Source: Flavobacteriaceae bacterium MAR_2010_72 (GTDB lineage Bacteria > Bacteroidota > Bacteroidia > Flavobacteriales > Flavobacteriaceae). From it: 64,000 nucleotides of DNA. Positions 36,382-45,381 of this stretch are shown piece after piece (position 1 is the stretch's first letter; each line of letters opens with the position of its first letter). The notes under the pieces were generated by a model. It was not told the DNA's origin. It made no database searches and worked only from the letters and a program-made list of their open reading frames with translations. The position numbers and the translations under genes were made by a program. The stretch spans positions 62,001 to 126,000 of the forward strand of contig QXCW01000002.1 in NCBI GenBank assembly GCA_003550275.1, written 5' to 3'.

Positions 36382-37733
36382 TGGCAAAGGTGTCTTCAAA
36401 AGATTTAGGGTCTCAACCCATAGGTAAATTATTAATCAAGCAAGCAGTTCCGGCCTCAATTGGGATATTGGTGATGTCTCTTAATATTTTAATTGACACC
36501 ATTTTTGTGGGTCAATGGATAGGTTCAGTAGCGATTGCCGCTATAAATGTGGTGCTTCCGGTATCATTTTTTATTGCTGCTTTAGGAATGTCGATTGGTA
36601 TAGGCGGCTCTTCCATTATTTCTAGGGCTCTTGGTGCCTCTCGATATAAAAAGGCTTTAAATACCTTCGGAAACCAAATTATGCTAACCTTACTGTTAAC
36701 CGTTTCGATGGCAGTTATAGGATTGGTTTTTGCAGACCGTATTATCTTCTCATTTGGGGGCAAAGGTGCCATATTTGAACCCGCAAAAATATATTATACC
36801 ATTGTGCTTTATGGCGTACCATTCTTGGCGCTTTGTATGATGGGAAATAACGTAATCAGGGCTGAAGGAAAACCTAAATTTGCCATGTATGCCATGATGA
36901 TTCCTTCAGTGAGCAACTTGCTTTTGGATTATATTTTTATCAATGTTTTGGATTTTGGAATGCACGGTGCGGCTTGGGCAACTACCATTTCGTATGGCAT
37001 TTGTTTTAGTTATATTCTTTGGTTTTTTCTTTCGAAACACTCAGAATTAAAAATTAAATTACCACATTTCAGTCTCAACCTTGCAATTGTAAAGGAAATA
37101 GGTTCTTTGGGCTTTGTGACCTTGGCCAGACAAGCCGTAGTGAGTATCACCTATCTATTCATGAATAATATTTTATTTGATTTAGGTGGAGAAACATCGG
37201 TTACCGCCTACGCCATAGTAGCGAGAATGCTCATGTTTGCTATGTTTCCTGTTCTTGGAATTACACAGGGGTTTTTGCCGATTGCCGGCTTTAACTATGG
37301 AGCACACAACTACCAAAGAGTAAGGGAAAGTATCAATACGGCAATTAAGTATGCATCGCTTTTGGCCACACTAATGTTTGTAGTTTTAATGCTGTTTCCC
37401 GAAACTATTACCAGAATGTTTACTACAGATCTTGAGGTTATTCGTCAAACGCCAAGTGATATGCGTTGGGTGTTTGCAGCAACCCCAATTATCGCTATTC
37501 AATTAATTGGAGCAGCTTACTTTCAAGCTGTTGGCAAAGCTATACCGGCACTATTGCTAACCTTAACACGACAAGGGTTTTTCTTCATCCCACTCATCTT
37601 AATATTGCCTAACTATTATGGCGAATTAGGCGTATGGATGTCGTTCCCTATTTCCGACGTGCTTTCAACTTTGGTTACCGCATTTTTTTTAAGACGCGAA
37701 GTGGTATTAAAATTGAGTTTGAACAAAGGATAA
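36381..37733 (+). CDS. MATE family efflux transporter
   Basis: 450 residues from the ATG at 36381 (TTG ten codons earlier is inside hemH). Twelve hydrophobic helices arranged in two repeats, with GQWIGSVAIAAINVVLPVSF at the start of the fold, as in NorM/DinF-like MATE exporters driven by Na+ or H+. The substrate cannot be told. It overlaps the hemH stop by one base, so it is likely translated from the same message. Confidence 0.92.
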   Translation: MAKVSSKDLGSQPIGKLLIKQAVPASIGILVMSLNILIDTIFVGQWIGSVAIAAINVVLPVSFFIAALGMSIGIGGSSIISRALGASRYKKALNTFGNQIMLTLLLTVSMAVIGLVFADRIIFSFGGKGAIFEPAKIYYTIVLYGVPFLALCMMGNNVIRAEGKPKFAMYAMMIPSVSNLLLDYIFINVLDFGMHGAAWATTISYGICFSYILWFFLSKHSELKIKLPHFSLNLAIVKEIGSLGFVTLARQAVVSITYLFMNNILFDLGGETSVTAYAIVARMLMFAMFPVLGITQGFLPIAGFNYGAHNYQRVRESINTAIKYASLLATLMFVVLMLFPETITRMFTTDLEVIRQTPSDMRWVFAATPIIAIQLIGAAYFQAVGKAIPALLLTLTRQGFFFIPLILILPNYYGELGVWMSFPISDVLSTLVTAFFLRREVVLKLSLNKG

Positions 37734-37780
37734 TAATTAATTATTCTTATTTTTAGACCTCTTAACTAAACCATTACAAC

Positions 37781-40700
37781 ATGCGATTTAAAATTCTTTC
37801 TATTGTTTTATTCCTTTGTTCGGGAATGATGATTCAAACTCATGCTCAAAACTTTAATGAGGAGCAATATAGCGCTCTAGAATATAGACTTATAGGGCCT
37901 TTTAGAGGTGGCAGAAGTGCCGCGGTGACAGGTGTTCCTAACAAGCCAAACTTATTTTATTTTGGTTCTACAGGCGGAGGTATTTGGAAAACTTCAGACG
38001 GAGGTCGGTCATGGGAAAACATTTCTGACGGCTTTTTTGGTGGGAGTATTGGCGCCATTTCAGTAGCTAAAAACGACCCAAATGTGATATATGTTGGTGG
38101 TGGAGAAAAAACGGTTCGTGGTAATGTGTCATCGGGTTACGGTGTATGGAAAAGTGTTGATGCTGGAAAAACTTGGACGGAGTCTGGTCTTAAAAATTCC
38201 CGACATATTCCTAGAATTGCTATTGACCCAACTGATCACAATACAGTCTATGCAGGCGTTTTAGGAAATATATACAAACCAACCCAAGATCGGGGCGTTT
38301 ATAAAAGTACAGATGGTGGTAAAACATGGAAGAAAACACTCTTTGCAAATGAACATGCTGGAGTTGTCGATTTATTGATTGATCCTACAAACCCAAGAAT
38401 TTTATATGCTTCAACATGGAGAGTGCAACGAACACCTTACAGTTTAAGTTCGGGAGGTGAAGGATCAGCACTTTGGAAAAGTACCGATAGTGGTGAAACC
38501 TGGAAAGAAATTTCAACTAATAAAGGATTTCCAGAAGACACGCTAGGAATAATTGGAGTTACTGTTTCACCCGTGAATAACCAACGTGTTTGGGCAATTG
38601 TCGAAAACAAGGATAAAGGCGGATTATATAGAAGTGATGATGGTGGAGACACCTGGAATTTAGTAAACAGCGATAGAAATTTACGGCAAAGAGCGTGGTA
38701 TTATACACGCGTTTATGCAGACACTAAAGATGTAAATGTAGTATATGTACTCAATGTGCGTTATCATAAAAGTACTGACGGCGGAAAAACCTTTGGCACT
38801 TACAATGCACCCCATGGTGACCACCATGATCTATGGATTTCTCCAGAAGACTCAAACCGCATGATTATTGGGGATGATGGTGGAGCGCAGGTTACTTATG
38901 ATGGAGGTGAAACATGGAGTACCTATCACAATCAGCCTACCTCACAATTTTATCGTGTAACTACCGATAATCATTTTCCTTATCGCATTTATGCAGCACA
39001 ACAGGATAATTCTACAGTGCGAATTTCACACCGAACAGATGGCTGGTCAATTTCTGAAGATGACTGGGAAAGTACTGCAGGCGGTGAATCAGCGCATATT
39101 GCTGTAGATCCTGAAAATGACGACATTGTTTACGGTGGAAGTTATGACGGATTTTTAACAAGAGTGAACCATAAAACAGGAACGGTTAGAGCCATTAACG
39201 TTTGGCCAGACAATCCGATGGGGCATGGTGCTGAAGGGATGAAATATCGTTTCCAATGGAATTTTCCTATAATCTTTTCAAGACATAATCCGAATCGGTT
39301 GTACACGTTTTCACAACATGTTCATGTCACCGAAAATGAAGGTCAATCTTGGAAAATAATAAGCCCAGATTTAACGCGTAATGACCCTGAAAAGTTGAAA
39401 TCTTCAGGTGGGCCAATTACTCAAGATAATACTTCAGTAGAATATTATTGCACCATTTTCGCTGCTAATGAGTCACCTTTAAAAGAAGGATTGCTTTGGG
39501 TTGGAAGTGATGATGGTTTAATTCATGTTTCGCAAAATGGAGGTCAATCTTGGGAAAATGTAACTCCTAAAGGTATGCCTGAATGGATGATGATCAATAG
39601 TATAGAACCAAGTGCATTTGATGCTGGAACTTGCTACGTGGCCGGAACAAAATATAAAACAGGAGATTTTGAACCTTATTTGTATAAAACTACGGATTTT
39701 GGAAAAAGTTGGACAAAAATTACCAACGGAATCAATCCCGAACATTTTACACGCGTACTTCGCGAAGACCCAAAACAAAAAGGCTTGCTATATGCTGGGA
39801 CTGAAACAGGAATGTATATTTCATTCAACGATGGTAAAAACTGGAAACCATTCCAGTTAAATTTACCTATCGTGCCTATTACCGATTTAGCTATAAAAGA
39901 CAATAATTTAATTGTGGCCACGCAAGGGCGAAGCCTTTGGATAATTGACGATCTAACCGTATTACATCAACTTTATGGCTCAAATGTACAAGCAAACAAG
40001 TTGTTTAAACCAAAAGACACCTATCGCATGGACGGACGTGGTGGCAGAAGTAGTAATTCTGCGGGCACAAATCATCCAGGTGGTGTGATCACCTATTTTA
40101 ATTTAAAAGATTACACTAAAGACGACGAAGTCGCTTTGACCTACTTTGACACTAAAGGCGACACTATTAAAACCTTTAGTACAAAGCATAAAAAGAAAGA
40201 TAAACTTGATGTTAAAAAAGGAATGAATCAGTTTGTTTGGGACATGAGTTATGATGGCGCGGAGCTTTTAGATGGTATGATTCTTTGGTGGGCAAGTTTA
40301 GACGGCCCTCAAGCCATCCCTGGAACATATAAAGTAGCTTTAAAAGTTAACGATGAGGTGCTAACGCAACCGTTCATAATTGTTGCAGACCCAAGAGCCG
40401 AAAGTACTTTGGCCGATATGCAAAAGCAGTTTGATTTTATTAAAGATGTCAACAAAACAATGGACGATGCGCATAAATCCATTAAAAAAATTAGGAACAT
40501 CAAAGAGCAATTATCTGCTTTTGAAACACAATATAAAGGCAATGAAAGTGTAAAAGACCTGCTTGAAAAATCCAAAAAACTCAAAGAGGAATTTACAGCA
40601 ATTGAAGAAGCCTTGTACCAAACCAAAAACCGAAGCGGACAGGATCCATTAAATTTCCCGATTCGTTTGACCAATAAACTAGGGCATTTAAATTCACTAG

Positions 40701-40876
40701 TTGGGATGGGCGATTTCGCACCAACCGATCAGGATGTAGCGGTTAAAAATGAGTTAACGCAACAAATCAATGTTCAGTTAGCGGCTTTCAACAAATTGAT
40801 AAGTGATGAAATAAGTGCGTTCAATAAAGCTTTTAACGAAAAAAGTTTAAACTATTTATTTGTTGAAGACAAGTAG
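37781..40876 (+). CDS. large secreted sortilin/BNR-repeat (VPS10-like) protein
   Basis: 1031 residues. Signal peptide (about 1-23, ending HAQ). Residues about 30-750 form WD40/YVTN/BNR-like repeats, seen from many copies of SxDGGxTW (SDGGRSWEN, SVDAGKTWTE, STDGGKTWKK, SDDGGDTWNL), as in sortilin/VPS10 ten-bladed propellers. Residues about 750-1031 are an extra domain with a coiled coil near 880-960. No T9SS C-terminal signal is present at the end (ends LFVEDK), so it is probably periplasmic or carried out by another route. The function is unknown; many pipelines call it glycosyl hydrolase. hemJ begins 20 bases later. Confidence 0.9.
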   Translation: MRFKILSIVLFLCSGMMIQTHAQNFNEEQYSALEYRLIGPFRGGRSAAVTGVPNKPNLFYFGSTGGGIWKTSDGGRSWENISDGFFGGSIGAISVAKNDPNVIYVGGGEKTVRGNVSSGYGVWKSVDAGKTWTESGLKNSRHIPRIAIDPTDHNTVYAGVLGNIYKPTQDRGVYKSTDGGKTWKKTLFANEHAGVVDLLIDPTNPRILYASTWRVQRTPYSLSSGGEGSALWKSTDSGETWKEISTNKGFPEDTLGIIGVTVSPVNNQRVWAIVENKDKGGLYRSDDGGDTWNLVNSDRNLRQRAWYYTRVYADTKDVNVVYVLNVRYHKSTDGGKTFGTYNAPHGDHHDLWISPEDSNRMIIGDDGGAQVTYDGGETWSTYHNQPTSQFYRVTTDNHFPYRIYAAQQDNSTVRISHRTDGWSISEDDWESTAGGESAHIAVDPENDDIVYGGSYDGFLTRVNHKTGTVRAINVWPDNPMGHGAEGMKYRFQWNFPIIFSRHNPNRLYTFSQHVHVTENEGQSWKIISPDLTRNDPEKLKSSGGPITQDNTSVEYYCTIFAANESPLKEGLLWVGSDDGLIHVSQNGGQSWENVTPKGMPEWMMINSIEPSAFDAGTCYVAGTKYKTGDFEPYLYKTTDFGKSWTKITNGINPEHFTRVLREDPKQKGLLYAGTETGMYISFNDGKNWKPFQLNLPIVPITDLAIKDNNLIVATQGRSLWIIDDLTVLHQLYGSNVQANKLFKPKDTYRMDGRGGRSSNSAGTNHPGGVITYFNLKDYTKDDEVALTYFDTKGDTIKTFSTKHKKKDKLDVKKGMNQFVWDMSYDGAELLDGMILWWASLDGPQAIPGTYKVALKVNDEVLTQPFIIVADPRAESTLADMQKQFDFIKDVNKTMDDAHKSIKKIRNIKEQLSAFETQYKGNESVKDLLEKSKKLKEEFTAIEEALYQTKNRSGQDPLNFPIRLTNKLGHLNSLVGMGDFAPTDQDVAVKNELTQQINVQLAAFNKLISDEISAFNKAFNEKSLNYLFVEDK

Positions 40877-40896
40877 TTAACAAGTCTCATTGAGTA

Positions 40897-41445
40897 ATGG
40901 AATACTACAACTACATAAAAGCCCTGCACCTTATTTTTGTGATTACATGGTTTGCAGGGCTTTTTTATATCCCGAGATTGTTTGTTTATCAAATTGAAGC
41001 ATTTGCTAAACCTTCTCCCGATAAAGAAATCCTGGGGAAGCAATTAAAGTTAATGGCAAAACGGCTTTGGAATATCATCACCTGGCCATCTGCAATTTTA
41101 GCAACGCTTTTTGCCATTTGGTTATTGATTTTGCAGCCCTATTGGCTCGAACAACCTTGGATGCATGTGAAGCTTGTTTTCGTGGGGCTCTTAATTGTAT
41201 ACCATTTAAAAACTCACCAGTTTTATAAACAATTGCAAAGTGATGAGGTTAATAAAACCTCCAATTTTATGCGTTTATGGAACGAAGGCGCCACCTTTAT
41301 TTTATTTGCAATTGTGTTTTTAGTCATTCTTAAAAGTGCACTCAATTGGATATTTGGCGTTGTTGGTATTTTTGTTTTAGGAATGCTTCTTATGTTAGGC
41401 TTCAGGCTTTACAAGCGCATTAGGGAAAACAATCCTGATGCTTGA
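40897..41445 (+). CDS. hemJ: protoporphyrinogen IX oxidase HemJ (CopD/HemJ family)
   Basis: 182 residues with five hydrophobic helices. His11 in KALHLIFVITWFAGLFY and Lys92 in MHVKLVF correspond to the conserved His and Lys that HemJ enzymes need. It oxidises protoporphyrinogen IX to protoporphyrin IX, the step before hemH; this fits, since no hemG or hemY is in the window. An inverted repeat with T run covers codons 7-23 (see below). The annotation CopD family is the usual alternative name. Confidence 0.92.
   Translation: MEYYNYIKALHLIFVITWFAGLFYIPRLFVYQIEAFAKPSPDKEILGKQLKLMAKRLWNIITWPSAILATLFAIWLLILQPYWLEQPWMHVKLVFVGLLIVYHLKTHQFYKQLQSDEVNKTSNFMRLWNEGATFILFAIVFLVILKSALNWIFGVVGIFVLGMLLMLGFRLYKRIRENNPDA
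40917..40966 (+). terminator. terminator-like hairpin inside the 5' end of hemJ
   Basis: AAAAGCCCTGCA (40917-40928) and TGCAGGGCTTTT (40953-40964) are perfect 12-bp complements with a 24-base loop, followed by T to 40966. It begins 20 bases into hemJ and 41 bases after the stop of the sortilin-like gene. It may end the upstream transcript or attenuate hemJ. Confidence 0.6.
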
Positions 41446-41522
41446 TGACAAACACTTAACCTAATTAATTTAAGCAAGTTTGGTTTGATTATTGTTATAT
41501 TTAGACATCTACAATTAAATTA

Positions 41523-42980
41523 ATGGTATTCGGAAAATTATCGTTACGAGTTCGCATATTTATTGCCATGCTATTATTGGTGCTAATTGCTTCTGTTTTG
41601 ATAGCAGTTGTTACGGTTTTTCAATATAATGAGGAAGCACAGGACTATCATGCAGACCGTTTGGATCGAAAAGAGGCCGCCATACATGAGCATATCGACT
41701 TTGTTTTAAGAGGGCGACAAAACACTTATGAAGTTAAGACCGAAAACATTCCTTTAATTTTCAAGGAAAAGATTTATGAAATTGCCGCAATTCACGAACT
41801 TCAAATAAATCTCTATGACCTTGAAGGAAGTCTTTTAAAAACCTCAAGGGCCACCATTTCAAACGATACCATTGCCAAATGTATTGATGCCGAAGTTTTA
41901 AACGCCCTTTCTAACAATGCTGAACGAAGACATGTGGTGAAAAACACCGAAAACGGTGAAACATTCTTGTCCTCTTATACCTACATTACCGATGAAAAGT
42001 TCAAGCCTTTGGCTATTTTAAATTTGCCTTATTTAGAAAACGATGATTTTTTAAATAAAGAGTTAAATGAATTTTTGGAACGCCTTGGCTATGCCTATTT
42101 TTTCATGCTTATTCTTGCAGTGATTCTTGGTTTGCTATTATCTAAATATATCACCAAAACACTTAAAACCATTAGTGATAAAATTAAGGAAACTCGACTA
42201 GAAAAGCGAAACGAAAAAATACACATTAAATCCTCCACCGAGGAGATTTCAACGTTGGTAAATTCGTACAACAGTATGATTGACGAACTTGAAGAAAGTG
42301 CTGTGAAACTGGCTACTGGTGAACGTGAACAAGCCTGGCGTGAGATGGCCAAACAAGTGGCACATGAGATTAAAAACCCATTAACACCAATGCGATTGAG
42401 CGTTCAAAGTTTTCAACGGAAATTTGACCCTGAAGACCCAAATATTGTTCAAAAAGTTGACGAATACAGTAAAACACTTATACAGCAGATTGACACTATG
42501 AGTTCGATTGCTTCGGCATTTTCAAATTTTGCTAAAATGCCCGCGCAGCAAAATGAAACCTTAAATGTGGTTAAAATTGTCAAGTTAGCTTTGGATATTT
42601 TCAATGAAGATTATATAACCTTCATTGCCGACGAGGAGGAGATTATTGCAAAATTTGACCGTACGCAACTCATTAGGGTGGTTACCAATTTGATTAAAAA
42701 TGGTATACAAGCAATTCCAAATGAAGCCGAAAATCCAAAAATTGTGGTTAGTGTGATATCAGAAAATGGTGATGTGAAAATCACAATTGCTGATAATGGT
42801 GTTGGTATTTCTGAAGAAAATAGCGCTAAAGTATTTGAGCCAAAATTCACCACGAAGTCAAGCGGCATGGGACTTGGCCTGGCCATGGTCAAAAATATAG
42901 TGGAAACTTATAACGGAAGTATTACCTTTACATCAGAAAGAGGATTGGGCACAACATTTACGGTTGTTTTTCCTAAATAA
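41523..42980 (+). CDS. orphan sensor histidine kinase, NtrY-like
   Basis: 485 residues. Helix 1 (about 10-32), a periplasmic sensor of about 150 residues, helix 2 (about 190-210), HAMP (about 210-262), HisKA with phospho-acceptor His in QVAHEIKNPLTPMRLS, and the HATPase region (N box NLIKNGIQAIP, DNGVGISEEN, GMGLGLAMV). No response regulator lies nearby, so its partner must be elsewhere. The sensed signal is unknown. It follows hemJ by 77 bases. Confidence 0.93.
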   Translation: MVFGKLSLRVRIFIAMLLLVLIASVLIAVVTVFQYNEEAQDYHADRLDRKEAAIHEHIDFVLRGRQNTYEVKTENIPLIFKEKIYEIAAIHELQINLYDLEGSLLKTSRATISNDTIAKCIDAEVLNALSNNAERRHVVKNTENGETFLSSYTYITDEKFKPLAILNLPYLENDDFLNKELNEFLERLGYAYFFMLILAVILGLLLSKYITKTLKTISDKIKETRLEKRNEKIHIKSSTEEISTLVNSYNSMIDELEESAVKLATGEREQAWREMAKQVAHEIKNPLTPMRLSVQSFQRKFDPEDPNIVQKVDEYSKTLIQQIDTMSSIASAFSNFAKMPAQQNETLNVVKIVKLALDIFNEDYITFIADEEEIIAKFDRTQLIRVVTNLIKNGIQAIPNEAENPKIVVSVISENGDVKITIADNGVGISEENSAKVFEPKFTTKSSGMGLGLAMVKNIVETYNGSITFTSERGLGTTFTVVFPK

Positions 42981-42988
42981 TAATCATT

Positions 42989-43008
42989 GTCCTGTTAAAA
43001 CGGGAATC
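42989..43008. repeat. second REP-like short hairpin
   Basis: GTCCTGTTAAAACGGGAATC resembles the element at 5494-5514 (both contain CCTG-x-AAAAC-x-GGAATC). It lies in the gap before the enoyl-CoA hydratase gene. Confidence 0.35.
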
Positions 43009-43021
43009 TCAATTTTTTAGC

Positions 43022-43804
43022 ATGAATTTTGAAAATATTCAATCACAAACCGATAATGGTCTAACAACCATAACCATCAACAGACCAACTAAACTCAACG
43101 CGTTGAATAAAGCAACTATTAGTGAGTTGCATGACGCACTAGAAGCTGCTGATCAGGACAAAAACGTTAAAGTGATTATCATCACAGGAAGTGGCGAAAA
43201 AGCATTTGTTGCGGGTGCTGATATTAGCGAATTTGCGCACTTTGATGTTAAAAATGGACAAAAGCTCGCTGCAAAAGGTCAAGAGCTTCTATTTGATTTT
43301 ATTGAAAACTTATCTACTCCTGTAATTGCAGCTGTTAATGGTTTTGCCTTGGGTGGCGGCTTAGAGTTAGCAATGGCATGTCATTTTAGGGTTGCAAGTG
43401 ATAATGCAAAAATGGGATTACCAGAAGTTTCACTTGGTGTAATTCCTGGTTATGGCGGTACGCAACGTTTACCTCAATTGGTTGGAAAAGGTCGTGCCAT
43501 GGAATTAATTATGACTGCCGGTATGATCGATGCCAATACGGCTTTAAATTATGGCCTTGTAAATCATGTTACAACACAAGAAGAGTTGCTTCCTTTAGCG
43601 CAAAATATAGCAAGTAAAATTATGCGAAACTCATCAGTTGCGATAAAAGCGGCTATAAAGGCCATAAACGCCAACTATAAAGAAGGCGTTAATGGTTATC
43701 ATGTTGAGGTCGAACAATTTGGAGAATGTTTTGGCACAGACGATTTCAAAGAAGGTACTTCGGCTTTTCTTCAAAAACGCGAGGCCGATTTTCCAGGGGA
43801 GTAA
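43022..43804 (+). CDS. enoyl-CoA hydratase/isomerase family protein
   Basis: 260 residues of the crotonase fold. The oxyanion-hole parts AFVAGADISEFAHF and NGFALGGGLELAMAC are intact, and Glu residues in the PEVSLGVIPGYGG block are those used by hydratases. It should hydrate trans-2-enoyl-CoA or 3-hydroxybutyryl-CoA-type substrates in fatty acid or related breakdown. It is convergent with the oxidoreductase gene, whose stop abuts its own. Confidence 0.94.
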   Translation: MNFENIQSQTDNGLTTITINRPTKLNALNKATISELHDALEAADQDKNVKVIIITGSGEKAFVAGADISEFAHFDVKNGQKLAAKGQELLFDFIENLSTPVIAAVNGFALGGGLELAMACHFRVASDNAKMGLPEVSLGVIPGYGGTQRLPQLVGKGRAMELIMTAGMIDANTALNYGLVNHVTTQEELLPLAQNIASKIMRNSSVAIKAAIKAINANYKEGVNGYHVEVEQFGECFGTDDFKEGTSAFLQKREADFPGE

Positions 43805-45220
43805 TTATTTAACTTCCCATCCTTTTCGATACTCCCGTGTTACCCAATCATTAGCTTTTTCGTAGTTGGTTACACGCATATTTGGTCCATCCCAAAATAA
43901 TTTGCGTCTTCCAGGGTAGTCAAACGGAGCCCAATCATTAGCAGTTTTGCCATCTTGTAAAACTTTATATTGAAATGCTTTTATAGCTAGATTGCCCATC
44001 AAAACGGATTCAGTTAAGGGACCAGCATAACTAAAGGGTGATGAAGTTGGCGTTCCTTTTAAACAACCATCTACCCAATTATTGGCATGACCATCTTTTA
44101 TTCTTGGAATTCTTGCTTCTGGCTCTACAAAGTCCTTCATGCGTTCTGAAGGTAATAATCTAGGGTTGCCACTATAACAATCTGTGACAAGAATTCCTTT
44201 TGAACCATAGAAAACGCTTCCACCGCTCCAATCGCCTATTATTTCGCCGTCTTTTAATTCATCAGGTAAATCGGGCATAATACCACCGTCATACCAGTTA
44301 AGGCCCACTTCTCCGTGAGCTTCAGTTTTAAACTTAAGTCTTACAATGGATGATGGTGGACAGGCTTTATTGTAATTGGCTTCTACAAAATCACCCGCCC
44401 AAACAGTTGTGCAACTTGCTTCTGCCTCATATGGCGAGCCAAGATTTAATGTTTTAAAAGGGGTTTCCATGATATGGCACCCCATATCTCCTAAACCTCC
44501 AGTGCCAAAGTCCCACCAACCGCGCCATTTAAATGGCAAATAAGCCGAATGGTAAGGCCTTTCTTGTGCGGGGCCTAACCATAAATCCCAATCTAATTCT
44601 TTAGGAACCGCTTCGCCTTCAGTAATATTTCGAAGGCCTTGTGGCCAAACGGGTCGGTTAGTCCAGCAATCCACCTTACTTACTTGTCCAATCAAGCCTG
44701 CTTCAATCCATTCTTGTGCTTTTCTTATGCCATCTGACGAACTCCCTTGATTACCCATTTGGGAGACAATTCCATTTTCGGCAGCTACTTTCGCCATTAA
44801 TCGTGCTTCATAAATATTATGGGTCAACGGTTTTTCAACATAAGCATGTTTTTTTGCCCTCATAAAAGGTAACGAAATGATGGCATGTGTATGATCTGGT
44901 GTTCCTACAGAAAATGCGTCGATATCTTCGATGTGATTGTCATAGAGTTTTCTATAATCTTTATAACGACTAACATTTGGAAAGGCTTGATACGTGCCTT
45001 TAGCAGAACGATCGTCCACATCACAAAACGCAACAAATTTCACTTTTTTTGTGGCATCAAGTTCTCGTATAACACCTCCGCCTCTGCCACCAACACCAAT
45101 AGATGCAACATAAAGCGTATCACTAGGCGGGATGTGATTTCCTCCTAAAACATAGCTGGGTACAATTGAAAATGCCGCAGATGCGGCTGCAGTATTCTTG
45201 ATAAATTGGCGTCTTTTCAT
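43805..45220 (-). CDS. Gfo/Idh/MocA family oxidoreductase with Tat signal
   Basis: 471 residues. The N terminus MKRRQFIKNTAAASAAFS is a twin-arginine signal (RRQFIK), so the protein is exported folded. The NAD-binding domain begins after the signal (VASIGVGGRGGGVIRELD) and EKPLTHNIYEA carries the catalytic-region Lys. Tat-exported members of this family act on sugars, in Bacteroidota often on glycosides. The exact substrate is unknown. Confidence 0.9.
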   Translation of the reverse strand: MKRRQFIKNTAAASAAFSIVPSYVLGGNHIPPSDTLYVASIGVGGRGGGVIRELDATKKVKFVAFCDVDDRSAKGTYQAFPNVSRYKDYRKLYDNHIEDIDAFSVGTPDHTHAIISLPFMRAKKHAYVEKPLTHNIYEARLMAKVAAENGIVSQMGNQGSSSDGIRKAQEWIEAGLIGQVSKVDCWTNRPVWPQGLRNITEGEAVPKELDWDLWLGPAQERPYHSAYLPFKWRGWWDFGTGGLGDMGCHIMETPFKTLNLGSPYEAEASCTTVWAGDFVEANYNKACPPSSIVRLKFKTEAHGEVGLNWYDGGIMPDLPDELKDGEIIGDWSGGSVFYGSKGILVTDCYSGNPRLLPSERMKDFVEPEARIPRIKDGHANNWVDGCLKGTPTSSPFSYAGPLTESVLMGNLAIKAFQYKVLQDGKTANDWAPFDYPGRRKLFWDGPNMRVTNYEKANDWVTREYRKGWEVK

Positions 45221-45381
45221 TTTGAAAATTGTTTAAGGCATCAAATTACAAAAAATCAAATAAAAATAATTATTGACTGCAAAACTTTTATTGATGTTGA
45301 TAACCTGTACTTCATTTAACAATTTCGGGATTAATAATTATGTAATTTAGAAGACTACTTTTCCAAATCGTTAGTTGTATT

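Noticed and set aside
37781-40876. T9SS C-terminal domain at the end of the sortilin-like protein
   Set aside because: The C terminus has no PNP-type motif or beta-sandwich pattern; it ends in a short helical stretch.
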